A DNA stretch of 64,000 nucleotides from Atrichornis clamosus (taxonomy: Eukaryota; Chordata; Aves; Passeriformes; Menuridae): positions 124,001-188,000 of the forward strand of contig WBMZ01012776.1 in NCBI GenBank assembly GCA_013400975.1, written 5' to 3'. Of the stretch, positions 14,301 to 26,700 are shown one piece after another. The notes beneath the pieces were generated by a model, which was not told the DNA's origin, ran no database searches, and saw nothing but the letters and a program-made list of their open reading frames with translations. Both the position numbers and the translations under genes were made by a program. Position 1 is the first letter of the stretch; each line of letters begins with the position of its first letter.

Positions 14301-17300
14301 ATAATTTTTAAAGCAATGACCATCACAGTTCAATACCGATCCTTAAGTATGTGCCTTACATAGTTCTAAAAGAAAATAAAAACTTAGGCAAGTTATATCC
14401 ACCCAGTCAAAATGTTTTATTTTGTTGTTTTTTTTTTTTTCACATTTATTCTGTGTGACCTTATTTACTTTTGCTTTATGGTTAAAATACTACGAATACT
14501 GCTAATTTGACTGAGAACAAAAAGGTGAATTGCTGAGGCAACAGGACCCCAAACTACTTCAAACTGGAAAACAGAAAACTACACAGCCATGAAATACATA
14601 GCTTTTTTTTCCTCAAACTATCTTCATTTCTTATATTTTGTCTCGTGCATCAGAGAGCACTTAATTTTGTAAGGGAGGAATAGACAGTCAAATAACTAAT
14701 GAAGAAGTATTCAGATTCCTCTCCAAAAACTGTGAATAACTTGCCCTGCCTTTTTCAGTGCCAGATGCTGATACTCAGATAACGTGACCTGGAGGTCTAC
14801 AGGACCAAACCACATCAGAAACTTATTTGCAAGTGCACAAAACATTCAGACGGACTCGAGAACGACAACCACCCGCACGTACACACGCACTCCTTGTTGA
14901 CTTGCACATCCAGCTCCGGCTTGCTGGGAGGCCAGGTCTGTACTGCAGCTAAAAAACGCCACCTACTGAAATAAATCTGGATACACTACTTCTTGCAAAA
15001 GAATACGCAGTAGTAGTTTAAATCAGCCACAAAATCTTTTGAGACATATTGCTGCAATAAGCCCACAGCAGGAACAGGCTTGCTGCTGTAACTCACTGTG
15101 ACAGCAGCCTTGCACTCAACCAGGATAGTTCTCGAACTCCTCAGCCACCAAGGGACAAGCAAATAAATGCACAGAGAAGTGGCTCATGAATTTCAAAGGA
15201 TGTGCTAGAGATCACAGCGTGTAACTGCCATTCATCAACACTCCTCTTTGGAAAGAGAAGTGGAAAGGAGAAGAATGTATCTGAAATATTAATTAACTGG
15301 GAATGATTTTAAGGTAACATCACACCTCTAAGTAAGTGAAATAGATCACTGAGATTCAGATAACCTGAGTAACTTACAGACAGCATACACACTTGTACCT
15401 AATTTAGGAACAAAAGGACAAGATCAGCTGATACCTTGGTTCATACCTCTGTGCTTCTCTCACCTAATAATCCAAGAAAAGCTCAGTATAGCTCTTTCTT
15501 TCCGTATCATTCACAGTGCTTGCTTCACTGTCTCCATAAAACAGACAGTGAAAACAAACATTACTCATGGCAATAAAATGCCTGTGGAAGACATCTTTAA
15601 GCTACTTATATACACCTCTTTTAATACAGAACTAAATTTAATCTACATTTAGATGACGTGTACAGTCCTCAAAAACTGGGAAGGCAAACAAATGCATGGA
15701 GTTTCGGAAAAGGTAGGCAGAGAAAGGGAGGGAGCCCTCAGTTCCTCTTCCTGCTCTAACAAATCTTTGTATGGCTTTCATAAAGATGTCACTAGATGAA
15801 AGAAAAAGCTTTCCTCAACTCAAAGTGACTATCCTCAGCAATTAACTCTGCCACACCACAAGCACTGCAATTCCCTTTTGCACACAAAGGCAACTTTGAC
15901 TGAACCATTACTCTCACTTGCTCCTTGGCATGGAGGCTGGTGTATTTTTTGCTAGTTAAGAGATGTGGGTTTGAGTCCCTTCAGGAAATTAACCTCACGT
16001 GGCAGCCACAACAGCAATCACTGCAGCCCAACAGGAGCAGGTCTCTGTAGAGCAACAGAGTTGGCAGTGAGCACCTGACACTCACACTCACATTTTGTGA
16101 GTTTTGCTTCAGACTGACCCTAACGTGGTTCCCTGTTTGTGGCTGGAGCACAATGATGTGCTGCTGAACATCATCTTTATTTTAGATTCATCCGAAGAAA
16201 ACAGTTCACATACCGTAAGACTATCCCACAGTGCAAATCACAGGGCAGTAACTGGTGACAACTAAAGGTTGTTCATCCACCTTGCTGACACTAAAAACCA
16301 TTAGATAGAACATCTTGATTGTAAAAATGTAAATGAATAAACAAACAAGAACCACGGTGGTGTTGAAAGTGGCAGCGAAAAAAAAAGTTCTGGGTTTTTT
16401 TTCCTCCAAAAAATGAAAAATAGCTTACCTGAGTCTGGAGTTTCTAAAGGTGTCTAAATATGAAGGATAGTTCCAAGTAACATTACTCCCCTTACATCGC
16501 AGTTCTATGCTCTGTCCTGCAGACAGGCTTAAAGTGGCAGCCAGTTTCTGGAAATGACCTTTATCCATCACCTGTGTCAGTATAGACTGGGACTTCAAAG
16601 AGGAGTCCGCAGGTTCTCTCTCCTTCATTCTGTGAGTTTTGGGTTTTGCTTTCTTGTTAATGGGCTTAATTTTGTTTTCCCCAGGTTCCTTTGGACGCTT
16701 ACTCTTCGCAGGCTGTCCCATAACTGGTAAAATAAAGAAAAGGCGGCAATATTACTGATTAGAAAAAGGTTTTAGTCTTTTGGAAAAAACCCATCTTCCT
16801 TATCACCACAGACAATAACTGAAGTTTTGTTCTTCCTAGGAAAGAGTCATAAAACTTAGGAAGAGTTAATTTCCATAAGTTTTTGAAGTCTGCCATGACC
16901 CATTTTCCTGGGTAAAAAGGAAAAAAAGAGAGCTTTCAACAACATGTGGAAAATCTATAGTTATAGTTACAGAAATATAGGAATATGCAAGGTATGAAAA
17001 CTTCACAAATGGTAAGGGAAATAAATACAGCATTTCCTTCTCCAGCCACTTTTGTCATTTCCACCTCCTGGCATTGCCACGTAGTACTCAACGCTGCACA
17101 AGCTCTCCACATCCATGTCGTGTGCCCATCAATTCTGCATAACCTTTTCTCACGTCATGCTCCCGTAACGGACACATGAAGAAGAACTGGCAAGTGTAGA
17201 ACTTCATGACAATTTATAAAATGCTGATAGTGATGCAGTTTTCTTCATTTACTCTAAGTACTGAAATGCAAATGACATTTAAGTCATCATTTCTCCATAA

Positions 17301-20300
17301 GAGCCATTTATTTTGACAGTCCAGATGAAGACAGAACCTTATTTAGAGACAAACAGTAAGAGATTTCATTACCTCCTAGAGACAACAGGGATGCCCAGTT
17401 TCCTTTACAAAGGAAAAAGAAATCAAAAGTGAAATGTTTCAAATTTACAAAAAAAAAAAAAAAAAAAAAATTCCAACTTTAACTCACATCAGGAAGCACA
17501 GCTCTTTTGTGAGATGAGCCTAAAACTACTGTTGCCAAACACTAGAAACTTCACTAACTGCACCTGACAGCTAATTCTTGTTTTCCACATGGAAACACTG
17601 AGGTGTTTCACAGTACAAATCAATCAACAAGCTTCCTCTGGAATTAAAAATAGTCCTGCTGTATACCCAGCATGAATTAAAACTGGTACTGGCTGCCAGT
17701 ATGAACAGCAGGACTTCCAAATTCCTGCCACTGACAGCTCCCATGATATTCCTCAAGCCCCAGTTGGGCACTTAGCACTGCATCAGCCCTTCAACTTCTC
17801 TGAAGTCCAGGCCAATGTACAACACGTTTCTTTTAAACAGCCTTGTGAGCACAAATTTAAAAACCAGGAAATTCTAGCACTTTTTCCTTGCATTACTTTA
17901 GAAAGGCTACAGTGAGTCAGGCCAAAATTCACACTGACACCACCTAGTGCCAGATGCCAATCAGGGAATAGGGCAAACATCTTGCTCCTTTGATACTACT
18001 CTCCTAAGCTTCCAAGAACCTTTAGCTCAAGGGGTCTGTGAAACACAGTTGTTATCATTTTGTTGTGCTTGACTTGTGTTGGCTTCTTCCCTTTGTATTT
18101 TTTTTTATTATATTGTCCTTAGATGTTTTCCTTTATTAATTTGTCTGGTCAATTTTCAAAATTACACAGATCACACATAAATACTACATGCATTCTAGTT
18201 TTTTTATTAAATGAATAAATAACCATTGTTTCTCCAACAATATTCTCTGCAGAACACAGACTTTTACAAAACCTGAGTGTTCTCGAAAAATATCTTTTCC
18301 GAACTGACAAGTCCTACTGTTTAACTGTTCCTGTAAAGAATATACATCTTACAAGAGTTCAGCTACACCACGTTCGGGTAATGGAAAGAACACAAAAGCA
18401 GATCGTACACCAGGTCCAAGGTATGGCCAAATCCAGTTGTACACATTAATGGTGTCTTCTTTACTGTCTAAACAGCTTATTACTTTTCAAAATAGCAATA
18501 TTAGGAGCTGACGTTCTCTAGAATAATCCAAGTGTAATTCCAAGATCACTTTTCTAAGTCAGAATTATTAGTTAAAAATTCCTAAGCAGAAACCCATCAA
18601 TGCGTATATTAAGTTAGAACCATTTGTGTTAGCATCTACCAACACAAACTTTCAAGTCCTATTTTCACTGCCCAGTCTTTCAAAATTGAGATATTCTCCT
18701 GCAACTCTTTCACAGTTTTCTTTTAACAGATATTTAAACGTGTTGAAAAGCACGTGCCTTGCAAGATCCCTGTTAAATTCAACTCGATAAAAGCAATTTT
18801 ATCTGTATCGCAAAAATTGAAGACTAACTCCTACTCTTTATTTCCTATTAGTTATTGCTCCATGGGAGGTCTTCCCTTGTTACACAGCACCTTGGTTCCC
18901 AAGGAGTCTTTTACAACAGGCTTATTAAAAGCCTTTGGGAATCCAAATGCATCAAGCAATTCATCCATAGCCACACTCTTGCAAAAAGTCCTTAGAGAGC
19001 CTCAGCAGATCTGAAAAACAAAAGACACTTCGAAAGGAAAAAAAAAGAAAAAAAAAGAAAAAAAAAAACGCAGCCATGCAAAACCATAGTGACTCTTCTG
19101 CATTTCATGCCTATTTATTCATGAGTTCAGTTTACAGAATACAGACATCTAGCTTTGCATCTCTACCTCCCTCAAATACTGTAAAATACGGGGATATTTC
19201 CATTTCCCTGGAAAGGTAAAGATATATGATATGATATAGTGATATGTAGCAATAACACAGAATTCAGTTGGAAAAGACCTCCGAGATCATCAAGTCCAAC
19301 CCTTGACCAAAAACAACCAGGTGAATTAGACCATGGCACTAAGTGCCATCCAGTCTTTCCTTAAACACCTCCAGGGATGGTGATTCCACCACCTGCCTCG
19401 TCAGTCCCTTCCAATGTTTAATCATCCTTTCCGTGAAGAAATTCCTCCTACTGTCCAACTTGAACCTCCCTTGGCTCAGCTCGAGGCTCTGTCCTCTCAT
19501 CCCGTCACTTGTTGCCTGGGAGAGGAGGCCAAACCCCACCTTGCTCAACCTCCTTTCAGGCAGTTGTAGAGAGTGGTAAGGTCACCACTGAGCCTCCTCC
19601 AGGTTTAGCTCCCAGCTCCCTCAGCTGCTCCACAGGACTTACCCTCCAGACCCTTCACCAGCTTCATTGCCCTTCTCTGGAAAAAGATGGTAAATTATGG
19701 TAAATTACACACCTGTGTTAAGGCTTCAGCAATTTCAGATTCAAATTTCTTTTATGCCTCAGGTGTATATCATAAAATCATGGCACTTAAACAGTTTATG
19801 TTGCCGATTCTTTTGGCATATTAATGAGATGTCCTCTGATGATTCTCCCCATAGAGAAAACTTCTGTCTCAAGAGTCTGCTATTACAGTGCCTAGTAGGA
19901 CACTGTACTCAAAGTTTCTGCTATGCTTATCATGTCACCGTTTTCCATTAAAACCTCTCTAAGCACCTCCATAGTGAATATGGCTGCACACAAATAAATT
20001 TTTAAGTTTTGCTTTTTGTAAAAGATGCTCACTCTTATCCCCCATTCCTACTAGCCCTACAAATTCTGAGGCCATCTCCCCCTGCCCCACCACATTTCAT
20101 CAGAAGAAAAAGAGGATTTATGGCTAGTTTTATCCTTTTGTAAGGTGTTTCTCAAACTCTTTTTGTCTGCTTTATTCTGCTTTTTATATTTAACCCATAT
20201 GTGAGTTAAGGAGCCTCCTCATCTTATGTAATTCCTCCTTCCAAAATTAAACACATCAGTGGTTTCTTCGGCATTTATTATTCCTGCAAGAATGTTAAAA

Positions 20301-23300
20301 CTACAGTCTGGCTGTTGCACAGCAACATCTGAATCCGATTACCTCAGTACTGCTCCAGATCACATCAAGAATTGCTGCTCTTCTCAGGGGCTCCCTGAGT
20401 GGCAGCTCTAAGTCATCATCATTAGTGGCATCAAAACAATTGCATTCTGCACCACACCCTGACATGTGTAACCCAGCCTACCTGAGGGGAAATAATTCCT
20501 TCTTTTGCTTTTCCATCCAGTCCTTCCTGCCCTTCTGATCTTCCTTAGCAGAGTAGTCATTACACATTGGGTGGTCAGTTACCAGGTTGGTTCTTCTCCA
20601 CAGGGCTGGTATTCAGTCCAGATAACTTTTTACTGTCAAAAACCACCAGGTATCAGATTTAACTCTGAAGTTTTCTTCAATACATACTGCCACTTCTCCC
20701 TTCAGTTGAGCAATTCCATCTTAGTTGAATTTCATCACAGTATTGTGTCCTAGTACTAAAAGGTCCCACCAACAGGCCTGATAAGCCTTTTGAATAAGCA
20801 TTCCCATTTCAAATTGGCCACTTCAGTTCCTTGTTGAACTTTCCAGATTAGTCTGTAGCAGCATACAAGCTTTGGTCCAGCCATTTTTTTCCCCATCAAA
20901 CCCTACTGAAATGTATTCAAACTACTCCTTCCCATTTTCACTATTTTCTGCCAACTTCAATCCTGACACTATTTTGAAGGCACGTGGATCTTGCCTTCCA
21001 AACCTCAACCCAAGGAAATGCTTCATCCCATACTGTGTGCTCTGCCACACCTGACACTTTGCCTTTAAGAAACTGTTAAAGACTCCGCAGTGAAAGCTTT
21101 TCAATTTTAAGTGCCAGAAGCCTGGTTTTGATTTTCTTGAGATGAAGTTTTTTCTCTCCACACAAGCTCCCTCTGTTTCATGTTTCTGTAGTTACCACTG
21201 AGTCTGAACACTCTCCTCCTATACCACACTCCCAGCTGCTCAGTGAGACCCTTGTCTGTTTGACCTTGGATTTCCCTGCAGATGACAGCAGGGGATTTTT
21301 GGAAACACCATCAGAGGAGCTTTTATTTTCCTACACAGAAAACCTGATTCTGCCTCTCTGCTGCACCTCCCAGAGAGGTGAGTTTCCAAGCAAGCTGTGC
21401 CCACGCTCCTTCCTAACACTCTCTTGTAAGCCTGCCGAGATATCTACTGACACCACCACTTCTGCACCTCACAGTTCTGTCTTCTGTCATAGCTGAATGA
21501 AGTATCTGTATGTCAGATAACTAAATTAACTGCTACAGTATCACCTAAGGTAAAGAGGACGCACAATCAAATCCCTCCAGAAATACAGAAACCATCACAA
21601 GAACCCTCCATTTCCCTACCCAATCTGCATGACTTTCCCAAGAAAGGGAACAAATTCAACTAGTCCATTTATGCAAGTACATGAATATGCCATGTTTGGG
21701 ATATTCTACCATCTCACTAGGTTTATGCACAGAGTCCTCACTGTTTTAATAATGTTGCACTGTTTAATGTTGCACTATTTTAGTGCAACAGCACTTCTTA
21801 TTAAAAATATAATAAAATTAAGACTTAGAAAAATATTCATTGAGAAAATGCCTCATTTCTACCTCTGATCAGCTCCTAATGTCAGTTCTAAGAGGCTGTA
21901 ATAATTTCAGCTGCAATAGTACATTCAGAGTCTCTACTAACTCATCATGCCAAAGTAGGAGACCTGCACATTGATATGTCACAAAATACACCATGCAGCA
22001 CTTTTCCTCCTGGCTCACAGAATTTGTCTCTCCCTATCCTTTAATGTTTGTCTGCCCCTTGTTCTCACAAATATCACACACACAATTCCAAAATGAGTGC
22101 TACATAATCCTAAAGAGCATCCACTTTTTATTTGAGATGCCACCTATATCCATATGCACATTCCACTGGTCTCACAGCTGCAGAGGTTGGAACTCGAGAA
22201 GGCCCCTGATCGTCAAGTGTTGCCCTAGAGAACTTGAGAAGCAGAGTGTGAGCAAGGTCTCCCACAAGTACAACGGAATCATGTTCACTGCCCACCAGAC
22301 ACACCCATTCCATGAGGCAGGCCCCATGCTACACCTTGGCACCATCAGAGGCGGAAAAAACTCTCATTAATACTGGTGAATTGTTCCTTGGAAAAAAAAT
22401 CAACTGTGAGGTTACCAGAAAATTTAATTAGCCAGCAGCATTAGTATATGAGGAAAGAGTCTTTATGAACACAACTAATATAAGAGAAGAAGTTGTACAC
22501 ATCTCTCTATTTGTGGTACTTCAAATGAAAAGTTAATCATCCAAACACACTGACAATACAAAGAGGCATATTTCATTAATTCATAAACTAATATAATTTA
22601 AATTAGGAAGACTATTTTGAAATTAGAATGTCTGCATTAGGACTTCTACATTTAGCTTTAGACAAGAAACTATTACTAAATATGCCAGGTTACTTTCTCC
22701 CATTGCTAAGCTTCTGGATGACAAAGCGTGAAGCATCGAGTCAAACCTCAGTATAAACTAGGCAAACTGAGAAAAACATAGACTTGGGTAATCTTTTGCC
22801 CAGTTAAAACTCATTTCTTATTCTGTGTTTTTACTGTCTATTTCTCAAAGAGAAAACGCTTTTCTTGATGTGGTAGTGCACACCCATGGACCGGATCTTT
22901 CAGCAGAAATCCTCTCCCACACACTCTGGTCCAGAGTGTAATCCTTTGTGCAATTCCTTTGTGCACAGTCGTGAGAAAAACTGGGCTGGAAGGGGCTTCT
23001 GGAAGTCCCTTCCCATCTCTGTTCAGCTGCTCTGTGTCTTGTCCAGTTGAGCTCCAACTTTCCCAAAGGCTAGAGACTCTACAGCCTCCTCTGACAACTT
23101 CTTTCTATGCTTCACAGCTCTCAGGGTTGAGGACTTTTTATGTTCTTACAAGAATGTTTTCCTTATGACCTCCTGAAGCACTTGTTGTAACTGCTTCTCT
23201 GCCTTTCACTGCACACCTCAGAGCCTGCCTCCCATTTCTCTACAAACCCTTCCACAGGCCTCACAAGCCTTGATCCTCAAGACCTTCTGTGGTGAAAAAC

Positions 23301-23948
23301 AATGGAATTCTTTTTTGCCTCTTTCTTCCGAAGAAATATTAAAAAGTGTATTCATATTTGCAAGAGGAAACGAGCCTCTCTTTCGCCCAGTTAAAGTCTA
23401 CGTAAGTCAAGGATTAGTTATGAATGTCCCTTCCCAGTCAAAAACTTGCCTCTTTCCCCACAAAGACTTTCTGATAACCTGAAGCAGAATTATCAGTAAA
23501 GTTCGGCGCTCTCTACAACTGAACAACAGTGCACAAAACCTTTTTTTTTTTGTTATTTTTTACATCCGAGCACCACGTCCAGCACTGCCTCTCCTCAGGC
23601 GCCACGCAGGGATTCAAGCACGGACTTAAAGGCCGACCCCGAGGAGAGCGGGCGGCGGGGGCAGCCGGAGCTGCCGCGAACGCCTCTCCACAAAACCCAA
23701 ACCCACATTTTCGCGGAAAGCCTCGGCGGCTTGCTGGCCGCACACGATGTGAGCAACCCGCCTTGCCTCCGCCTCTGCCCGCCGCCGTCCCCTCCCGTGC
23801 CGGTTCCCGGTCCTGTCCCGGGGACTGTCGGGGCGGCGGCTACGACGCGAGAAAGGGAAGCCCGCGGCGACTCGCAACGCGGGGGGGGCTCACCGTGTGG
23901 CAGCGCTTCCTGCAGCAGCAGCAGGCTGACGAGCACCCACAGCCGCAT
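2158..23948 (-). CDS. PDGFRL: PDGFRL, platelet-derived growth factor receptor-like protein (six coding exons, complete)
   Basis: The gene is read right to left and joins exons 23894-23948, 16429-16723, 8182-8333, 6571-6864, 6137-6276 and 2158-2346. That gives 1125 nt, or 374 residues plus TGA; the human protein is about 375. Residues 1-18 form a hydrophobic signal peptide. Residues 20-60 are a Lys/Pro-rich linker containing the family-typical KRPKEPGEN. Three Ig-like units follow, each with a Cys pair: C95-C142, C195-C245 and C292-C356. Extra cysteines C147 and C152 lie in the first unit. The third unit carries the Ig signature DAGNYVC. No transmembrane segment or kinase domain follows, so the product is a secreted ectodomain-like protein related to PDGF receptors. 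The human gene has been proposed as a tumour suppressor; its molecular role is poorly defined. All phases agree at every junction. SLC7A2 lies upstream in the same orientation. Confidence 0.96.
2347..6136 (-). other. PDGFRL: PDGFRL intron 5
   Basis: About 3.8 kb of intron. Several short open frames occur on both strands at 3814-4687 and 5596-5915, but none resembles a known protein and none has a splice context. No repeat I can name is present. Confidence 0.7.
6137..6276 (-). CDS. PDGFRL: PDGFRL coding exon 5: first half of Ig-like unit 3
   Basis: 140 nt, residues 267-312. The acceptor is TTTGTCTCAG and the donor is CAAGAG|GTAAGA. It begins PKGPPSTT and carries Cys292 within VRVICTVLGEPDVDV, a strongly conserved block of this protein. 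It ends in phase 0. The intron between this exon and exon 4 is only 294 nt. Confidence 0.95.
6571..6864 (-). CDS. PDGFRL: PDGFRL coding exon 4: Ig-like unit 2
   Basis: 294 nt, residues 169-265. The acceptor is TGTGCACAG and the donor is GTGGAAG|GTAAAA. It encodes the whole second Ig-like unit with Cys195 (VIPCRV) and Cys245 (GIVYCKA). The motifs KVTLHREFP and GTDIIYD are shared with PDGF/VEGF-receptor family domains. It ends in phase 1, and G+TT makes Val266. Confidence 0.95.
6865..8181 (-). other. PDGFRL: PDGFRL intron 3
   Basis: About 1.3 kb, AT-rich, between exons 3 and 4. Nothing recognisable apart from the splice sites at either end. Confidence 0.7.
8182..8333 (-). CDS. PDGFRL: PDGFRL coding exon 3: second half of Ig-like unit 1
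   Basis: 152 nt, residues 118-167. The acceptor is CTCCACAG and the donor is TTCACAG|GTAATT. It contains the Ig signature DTGEYSC (Cys142), a sequon NST at Asn131, and two further cysteines (C147, C152) in LCNGNKC. The segment from KDETKTGS to YIFF matches the family. No single open frame marks it; I found it by translating the complement between the two splice sites. Phases on both sides fit exons 2 and 4. Confidence 0.93.
8334..16428 (-). other. PDGFRL: PDGFRL intron 2
   Basis: About 8.1 kb, the largest PDGFRL intron. It contains an LTR-like stretch at about 9940-10560 (TATA-like and AATAAA signals) and two successive same-frame open frames at 11846-12652; both are discussed as findings. 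A T-rich run lies at 14428-14441. No other element is recognised. Confidence 0.7.
16429..16723 (-). CDS. PDGFRL: PDGFRL coding exon 2: basic linker and start of Ig-like unit 1
   Basis: 295 nt, residues 20-116. The acceptor is TTTTACCAG and the donor is CTCAG|GTAAGC. It opens with a Lys/Pro-rich stretch (KRPKEPGEN and NKKAKPK are visible), then the first half of an Ig fold with Cys95 in ELRCKGS. A glycosylation sequon, NVT, sits at Asn99. It ends in phase 2, and AG+C makes Ser117. Confidence 0.94.
17449..17470. repeat. Poly(A) tract, 22 nt
   Basis: A pure A run in PDGFRL intron 1. No retrocopy or short interspersed element is recognisable next to it, so it is listed only as a homopolymer. Confidence 0.9.
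19033..19068. repeat. A-rich tract with G interruptions
   Basis: Runs of A broken by single or double G, about 190 bp left of the CR1 3' terminus. It is too far away to be that element's tail, and CR1 does not end in poly(A). Confidence 0.85.
19254..19690 (-). mobile_element. CR1 LINE, 3' end (5'-truncated)
   Basis: About 440 bp in minus orientation. On the minus strand it encodes the end of the CR1 reverse-transcriptase reading frame, recognisable by RRNFFTERMIKHWKGL and VVESPSLEVFKERLDG. The CR1 3' UTR follows, including the complement of GATCATCAAGTCCAACC. It is truncated at the 5' side, as is usual for CR1 copies, and lies in PDGFRL intron 1. It is fairly well preserved compared with the other copies. 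Confidence 0.9.
22975..23250 (-). mobile_element. Worn CR1-like fragment
   Basis: On the + strand, CTGGAAGGGGCTTCTGGAAG is followed later by GAGACTCTACAGCCTCCTCT and ACAACTTC, in the order and orientation of an old CR1 3' end read in complement. Divergence is high and the boundaries are guesses. It lies just outside the PDGFRL CpG island. Confidence 0.4.
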
Positions 23949-24300
23949 AGCGGGACCGGCCGGGGCACGGCGGCGGCGGGGCGGGCGCGGCGGCGGGGAC
24001 GGCCCCGGGGCGCCGTGGCGGGGAGGGGCCGGGGCTGGGCCGCTCCCGCCGCCGCCCGCCCTTCTCCGCCGGAGACCCCGTGTTCGGCCGAGAGTTGCTC
24101 CGCAAACGTTCCCGGGGACGTATGTGGAAGGCCACTGCACGAAGCGGCCGTCGGTGACGGCCGCCCCTCGCCGTACGTGGCTTTGCACAGGTGCGGGCTG
24201 CTGGCTGCCCGCGGGCCCCAGCCGGGTGGGCAGAGCGGAGCGGCGAGAGCTGTGTAAGGCGTATCACTGCTTACCCCAGGGGTGCACGTCGGGCACCGAA
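23560..24300 (-). promoter_or_regulatory. PDGFRL: CpG island at the PDGFRL 5' end
   Basis: This is the only strongly GC- and CpG-rich segment of the window, in contrast to AT-rich, CpG-poor surroundings. It covers the signal-peptide exon and the presumed 5' UTR and promoter. A consensus Sp1-type GC box (GGGGCGGGC) lies at 23978-23986, just upstream of the ATG. No TATA box is evident, as expected for a CpG-island promoter. Long open frames on both strands here are a by-product of GC richness. The transcription start cannot be fixed. Confidence 0.8.
23894..23948 (-). CDS. PDGFRL: PDGFRL coding exon 1: signal peptide
   Basis: The ATG is the complement of 23946-23948, with G at position -3. It encodes 18 residues, MRLWVLVSLLLLQEALPH, a typical cleavable signal peptide with a Leu-rich core. 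The exon ends in one extra G before the donor GTGAGC (phase 1), which joins to TT of exon 2 to make Val19. It lies inside a CpG island. Confidence 0.93.
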
Positions 24301-26700
24301 CAGTGCTGGCCTCATACAGCACAAGTACATTTTTAAGTCAAACTACTGCACTCATAGCAGCCTGCCACAGCAAAGACATTCCCAATAGCCCAAGAAAAGC
24401 TATTTCACACAGTAGGAAACGGAGGAGGTATCTCTATGGTCCCGCTTGGGGCTCCATAGGCCATGACAACAGTTTTCATGGATGCCTGTGTGAAGCACAT
24501 CGAGCAGGTGCAGGGATCTCTTTGCTGCTAAGAGATGAACGTGGTAAACTTAATGTTTGCGACATGTATGTTTATGCCCACAGTGAGCTGCCAACAGCCA
24601 TTCCTTGAAATTTGAGGGTTTCCTTGGAGGAGAAGGGAGAGGAAAATATGACTGGAGGGGCCACAAAGGTCGATGCAAGGCAAGGTGAAGACACTGGGCT
24701 AGGAGGAGGGAAAAATAATGGCTGTCAGAGATCACACGGACCCTGTAGCAGGCAAAACCACAGTTCAGTGTGAAAAAAAAATAAATGAAAAATGGTGTCC
24801 CTGACCACAGCTCCAGGGCCACAGCAGATGTGAGAGCAGAGTATGTACAGATTACTTTATGGAAGCCTAGGCTTCATCTACACAAAAAAAATTAGAAGGG
24901 CTATGCATAATGCTCCCCTGCCCTCATAAATACACACACATGCAGAGTTTGGAGACCTGTTTGCCTGACCTGCTCTGAGACTTCGTCCTGGGGTACCTGG
25001 ACAGCATAAAGAAGCCAGTAGGGCCCAGGTGTGGAGTAAAGATGATGAAATGTCATCATTTCTTTTTCATTCTATTATCACTATATCATAAACATGTCAT
25101 CCATTACCCGTAACAAATTAAGAAAAATAGTATTTTTGTTGCTACAGGGTATTTTAAAAGTCTGTCCCCCTTTAAACAGTTAAAATACCACCAAGTATTA
25201 TATTCTGAAAAGGTTATCAGTCCTTGTTTTAAGGTAAATGAATCTCAGAGATAATTCAGAAAAGTTGTGTAGTATAAACTGCAAATTTGAATTGGAAATA
25301 TTCATAGCTCCTGCTTATGATGAAGAGTGGGCTTTCTTTTCTGTCATCTGCAAAACTGCTAGTTGCAATTTTTATGTGCCTTCCTAGATCAAATTTCCCT
25401 TTTGCTTTCATACACAGAGTAGGTCAATGATCTAATGGTGTCTGAGCTCCAAGTATTAGTGTATTGTGGAAAATATGGTAATAACACATGGAAGTAACAC
25501 TCAGACTGCATTAATTTTAAGAAATTAAACTGACATATTCCTTTTTCCTATGTAGATATATACAATGAAGAAAGAAAATGATTTAGTGCATTTTAAGTGT
25601 CCTCATTTCAAGGGGTATGCATGAAAAGCTAGCCACATTTTCATTTATAGCCATCAGAGGAACTAATGTAAACCTTCATGTAATGATCCCAGCTCTCCAC
25701 ATGAGTGAGCAAATAGATAAATACAGCTCTTCAAATCAATGTTTTAAATGTGACGTGATACTTGCAGAATGACTCTTGTCCTCATTTAAATCAGTGGTCC
25801 TATTCCACTGCTTCATGGGACCAAGATTTTCAAGACCAGTTTTAGTAAGTTTGTATGTACAATAAGGTGATTATTAATGATAATATAATTTATTATATAT
25901 AATTCCTTATAAGGAGTATACCTCTGAAAAAATACTGTCATAGCTACTTTTAAATCTGTGAACAAGGATGACTACTCAAATCTCCTTGAAAACAGTGCCA
26001 GATGATAATCTTGCCCTGGCAATGGGTTCTGTGTCAAGGCTAGTCTTATCCATTGCCCAGACATATGCTTTTATTTTCTTGCTATAACCACAGTACTATC
26101 CAAAGCTGAGGAAGGTTTTGGGGTTGGTTTATTTGGGGGGCTTTTGGGTTGTGTTGGGTTTTTTTTGTTGTTGTTTGGTGGATTTGGTTTGGCATTTTTT
26201 CATAAAACAGGAAAAAGGAAACAACGAGTTTATTTATCCAACTCTGAGGTTGGGTGAATAGCAGGACAAGGCTTTGTGCTTCAGAAGGTTGAACAACATG
26301 AATGTAGAGGGCTACTTGCCCCCTCTGGAAATCGAACCTAACATCATCTCTGGTTTGGCACTGTAATACAAAATGCCCAAATCAAAGGGTGGGTGTTAGT
26401 CTCTATTTCAGTTATTTCTTCAGTGCTTGAAAGCAAGTAGAAAACAAACACTGCAACTATCCTCATCTTCAGACCATCTCCCCATTTAAACATAAAGCAT
26501 GGTTGTGTCTTCCCCTCTATAAAATGCATACAATGTTATCATATTAAATTTAAGTGTGCTATGATTTGTATAATGTCATGACATTAGATATCTGGCATAC
26601 TAATGATTTTAAGTCATTATATTACTTCAGTGTTAACTAAAACTGTAGTGGTGGTTAAAGTTACAGCTGTTGTATGAAGTACATACAAGTGATATTCAAC
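24301..26700. other. Intergenic DNA between SLC7A2 and PDGFRL
   Basis: About 2.4 kb between the CpG island and the likely end of the SLC7A2 transcript. A low-complexity G/T-rich tract lies at about 26115-26200. No exon or named repeat is seen. Confidence 0.5.
26115..26200. repeat. G/T-rich low-complexity tract
   Basis: Mostly G and T on the + strand, including runs of 6 G and 8 T, in the space between the two genes. It has no coding or repeat-family character that I recognise. Confidence 0.7.

Larger units (their letters stand above)
16724..23893 (-). other. PDGFRL: PDGFRL intron 1
   Basis: About 7.2 kb. It holds a 22-nt A run at 17449-17470, an A-rich tract before a clear CR1 fragment at 19254-19690, a small hairpin with a direct repeat at 21750-21790, and a worn CR1-like stretch near 22975-23250. 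The intron enters the CpG island at its 5' end. Other open frames here look like chance. Confidence 0.7.

Noticed and set aside
15950..15995. B-box-like GGGTTTGAGTCCC, hinting at a tRNA or tRNA-derived repeat
   Set aside because: No A-box at the right spacing, no cloverleaf, and the T-arm stem pairs poorly.
21993..22370. 125-codon + strand open frame in PDGFRL intron 1
   Set aside because: No recognisable family, no splice or promoter context, and an overlapping minus-strand frame of similar quality.
23529..24336. Overlapping open frames of up to 242 codons on both strands
   Set aside because: They lie in the CpG island, where GC richness suppresses stop codons. Their products are Arg/Pro/Gly/Ala-rich with no domain. 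Only the 55-nt signal-peptide exon of PDGFRL is supported.
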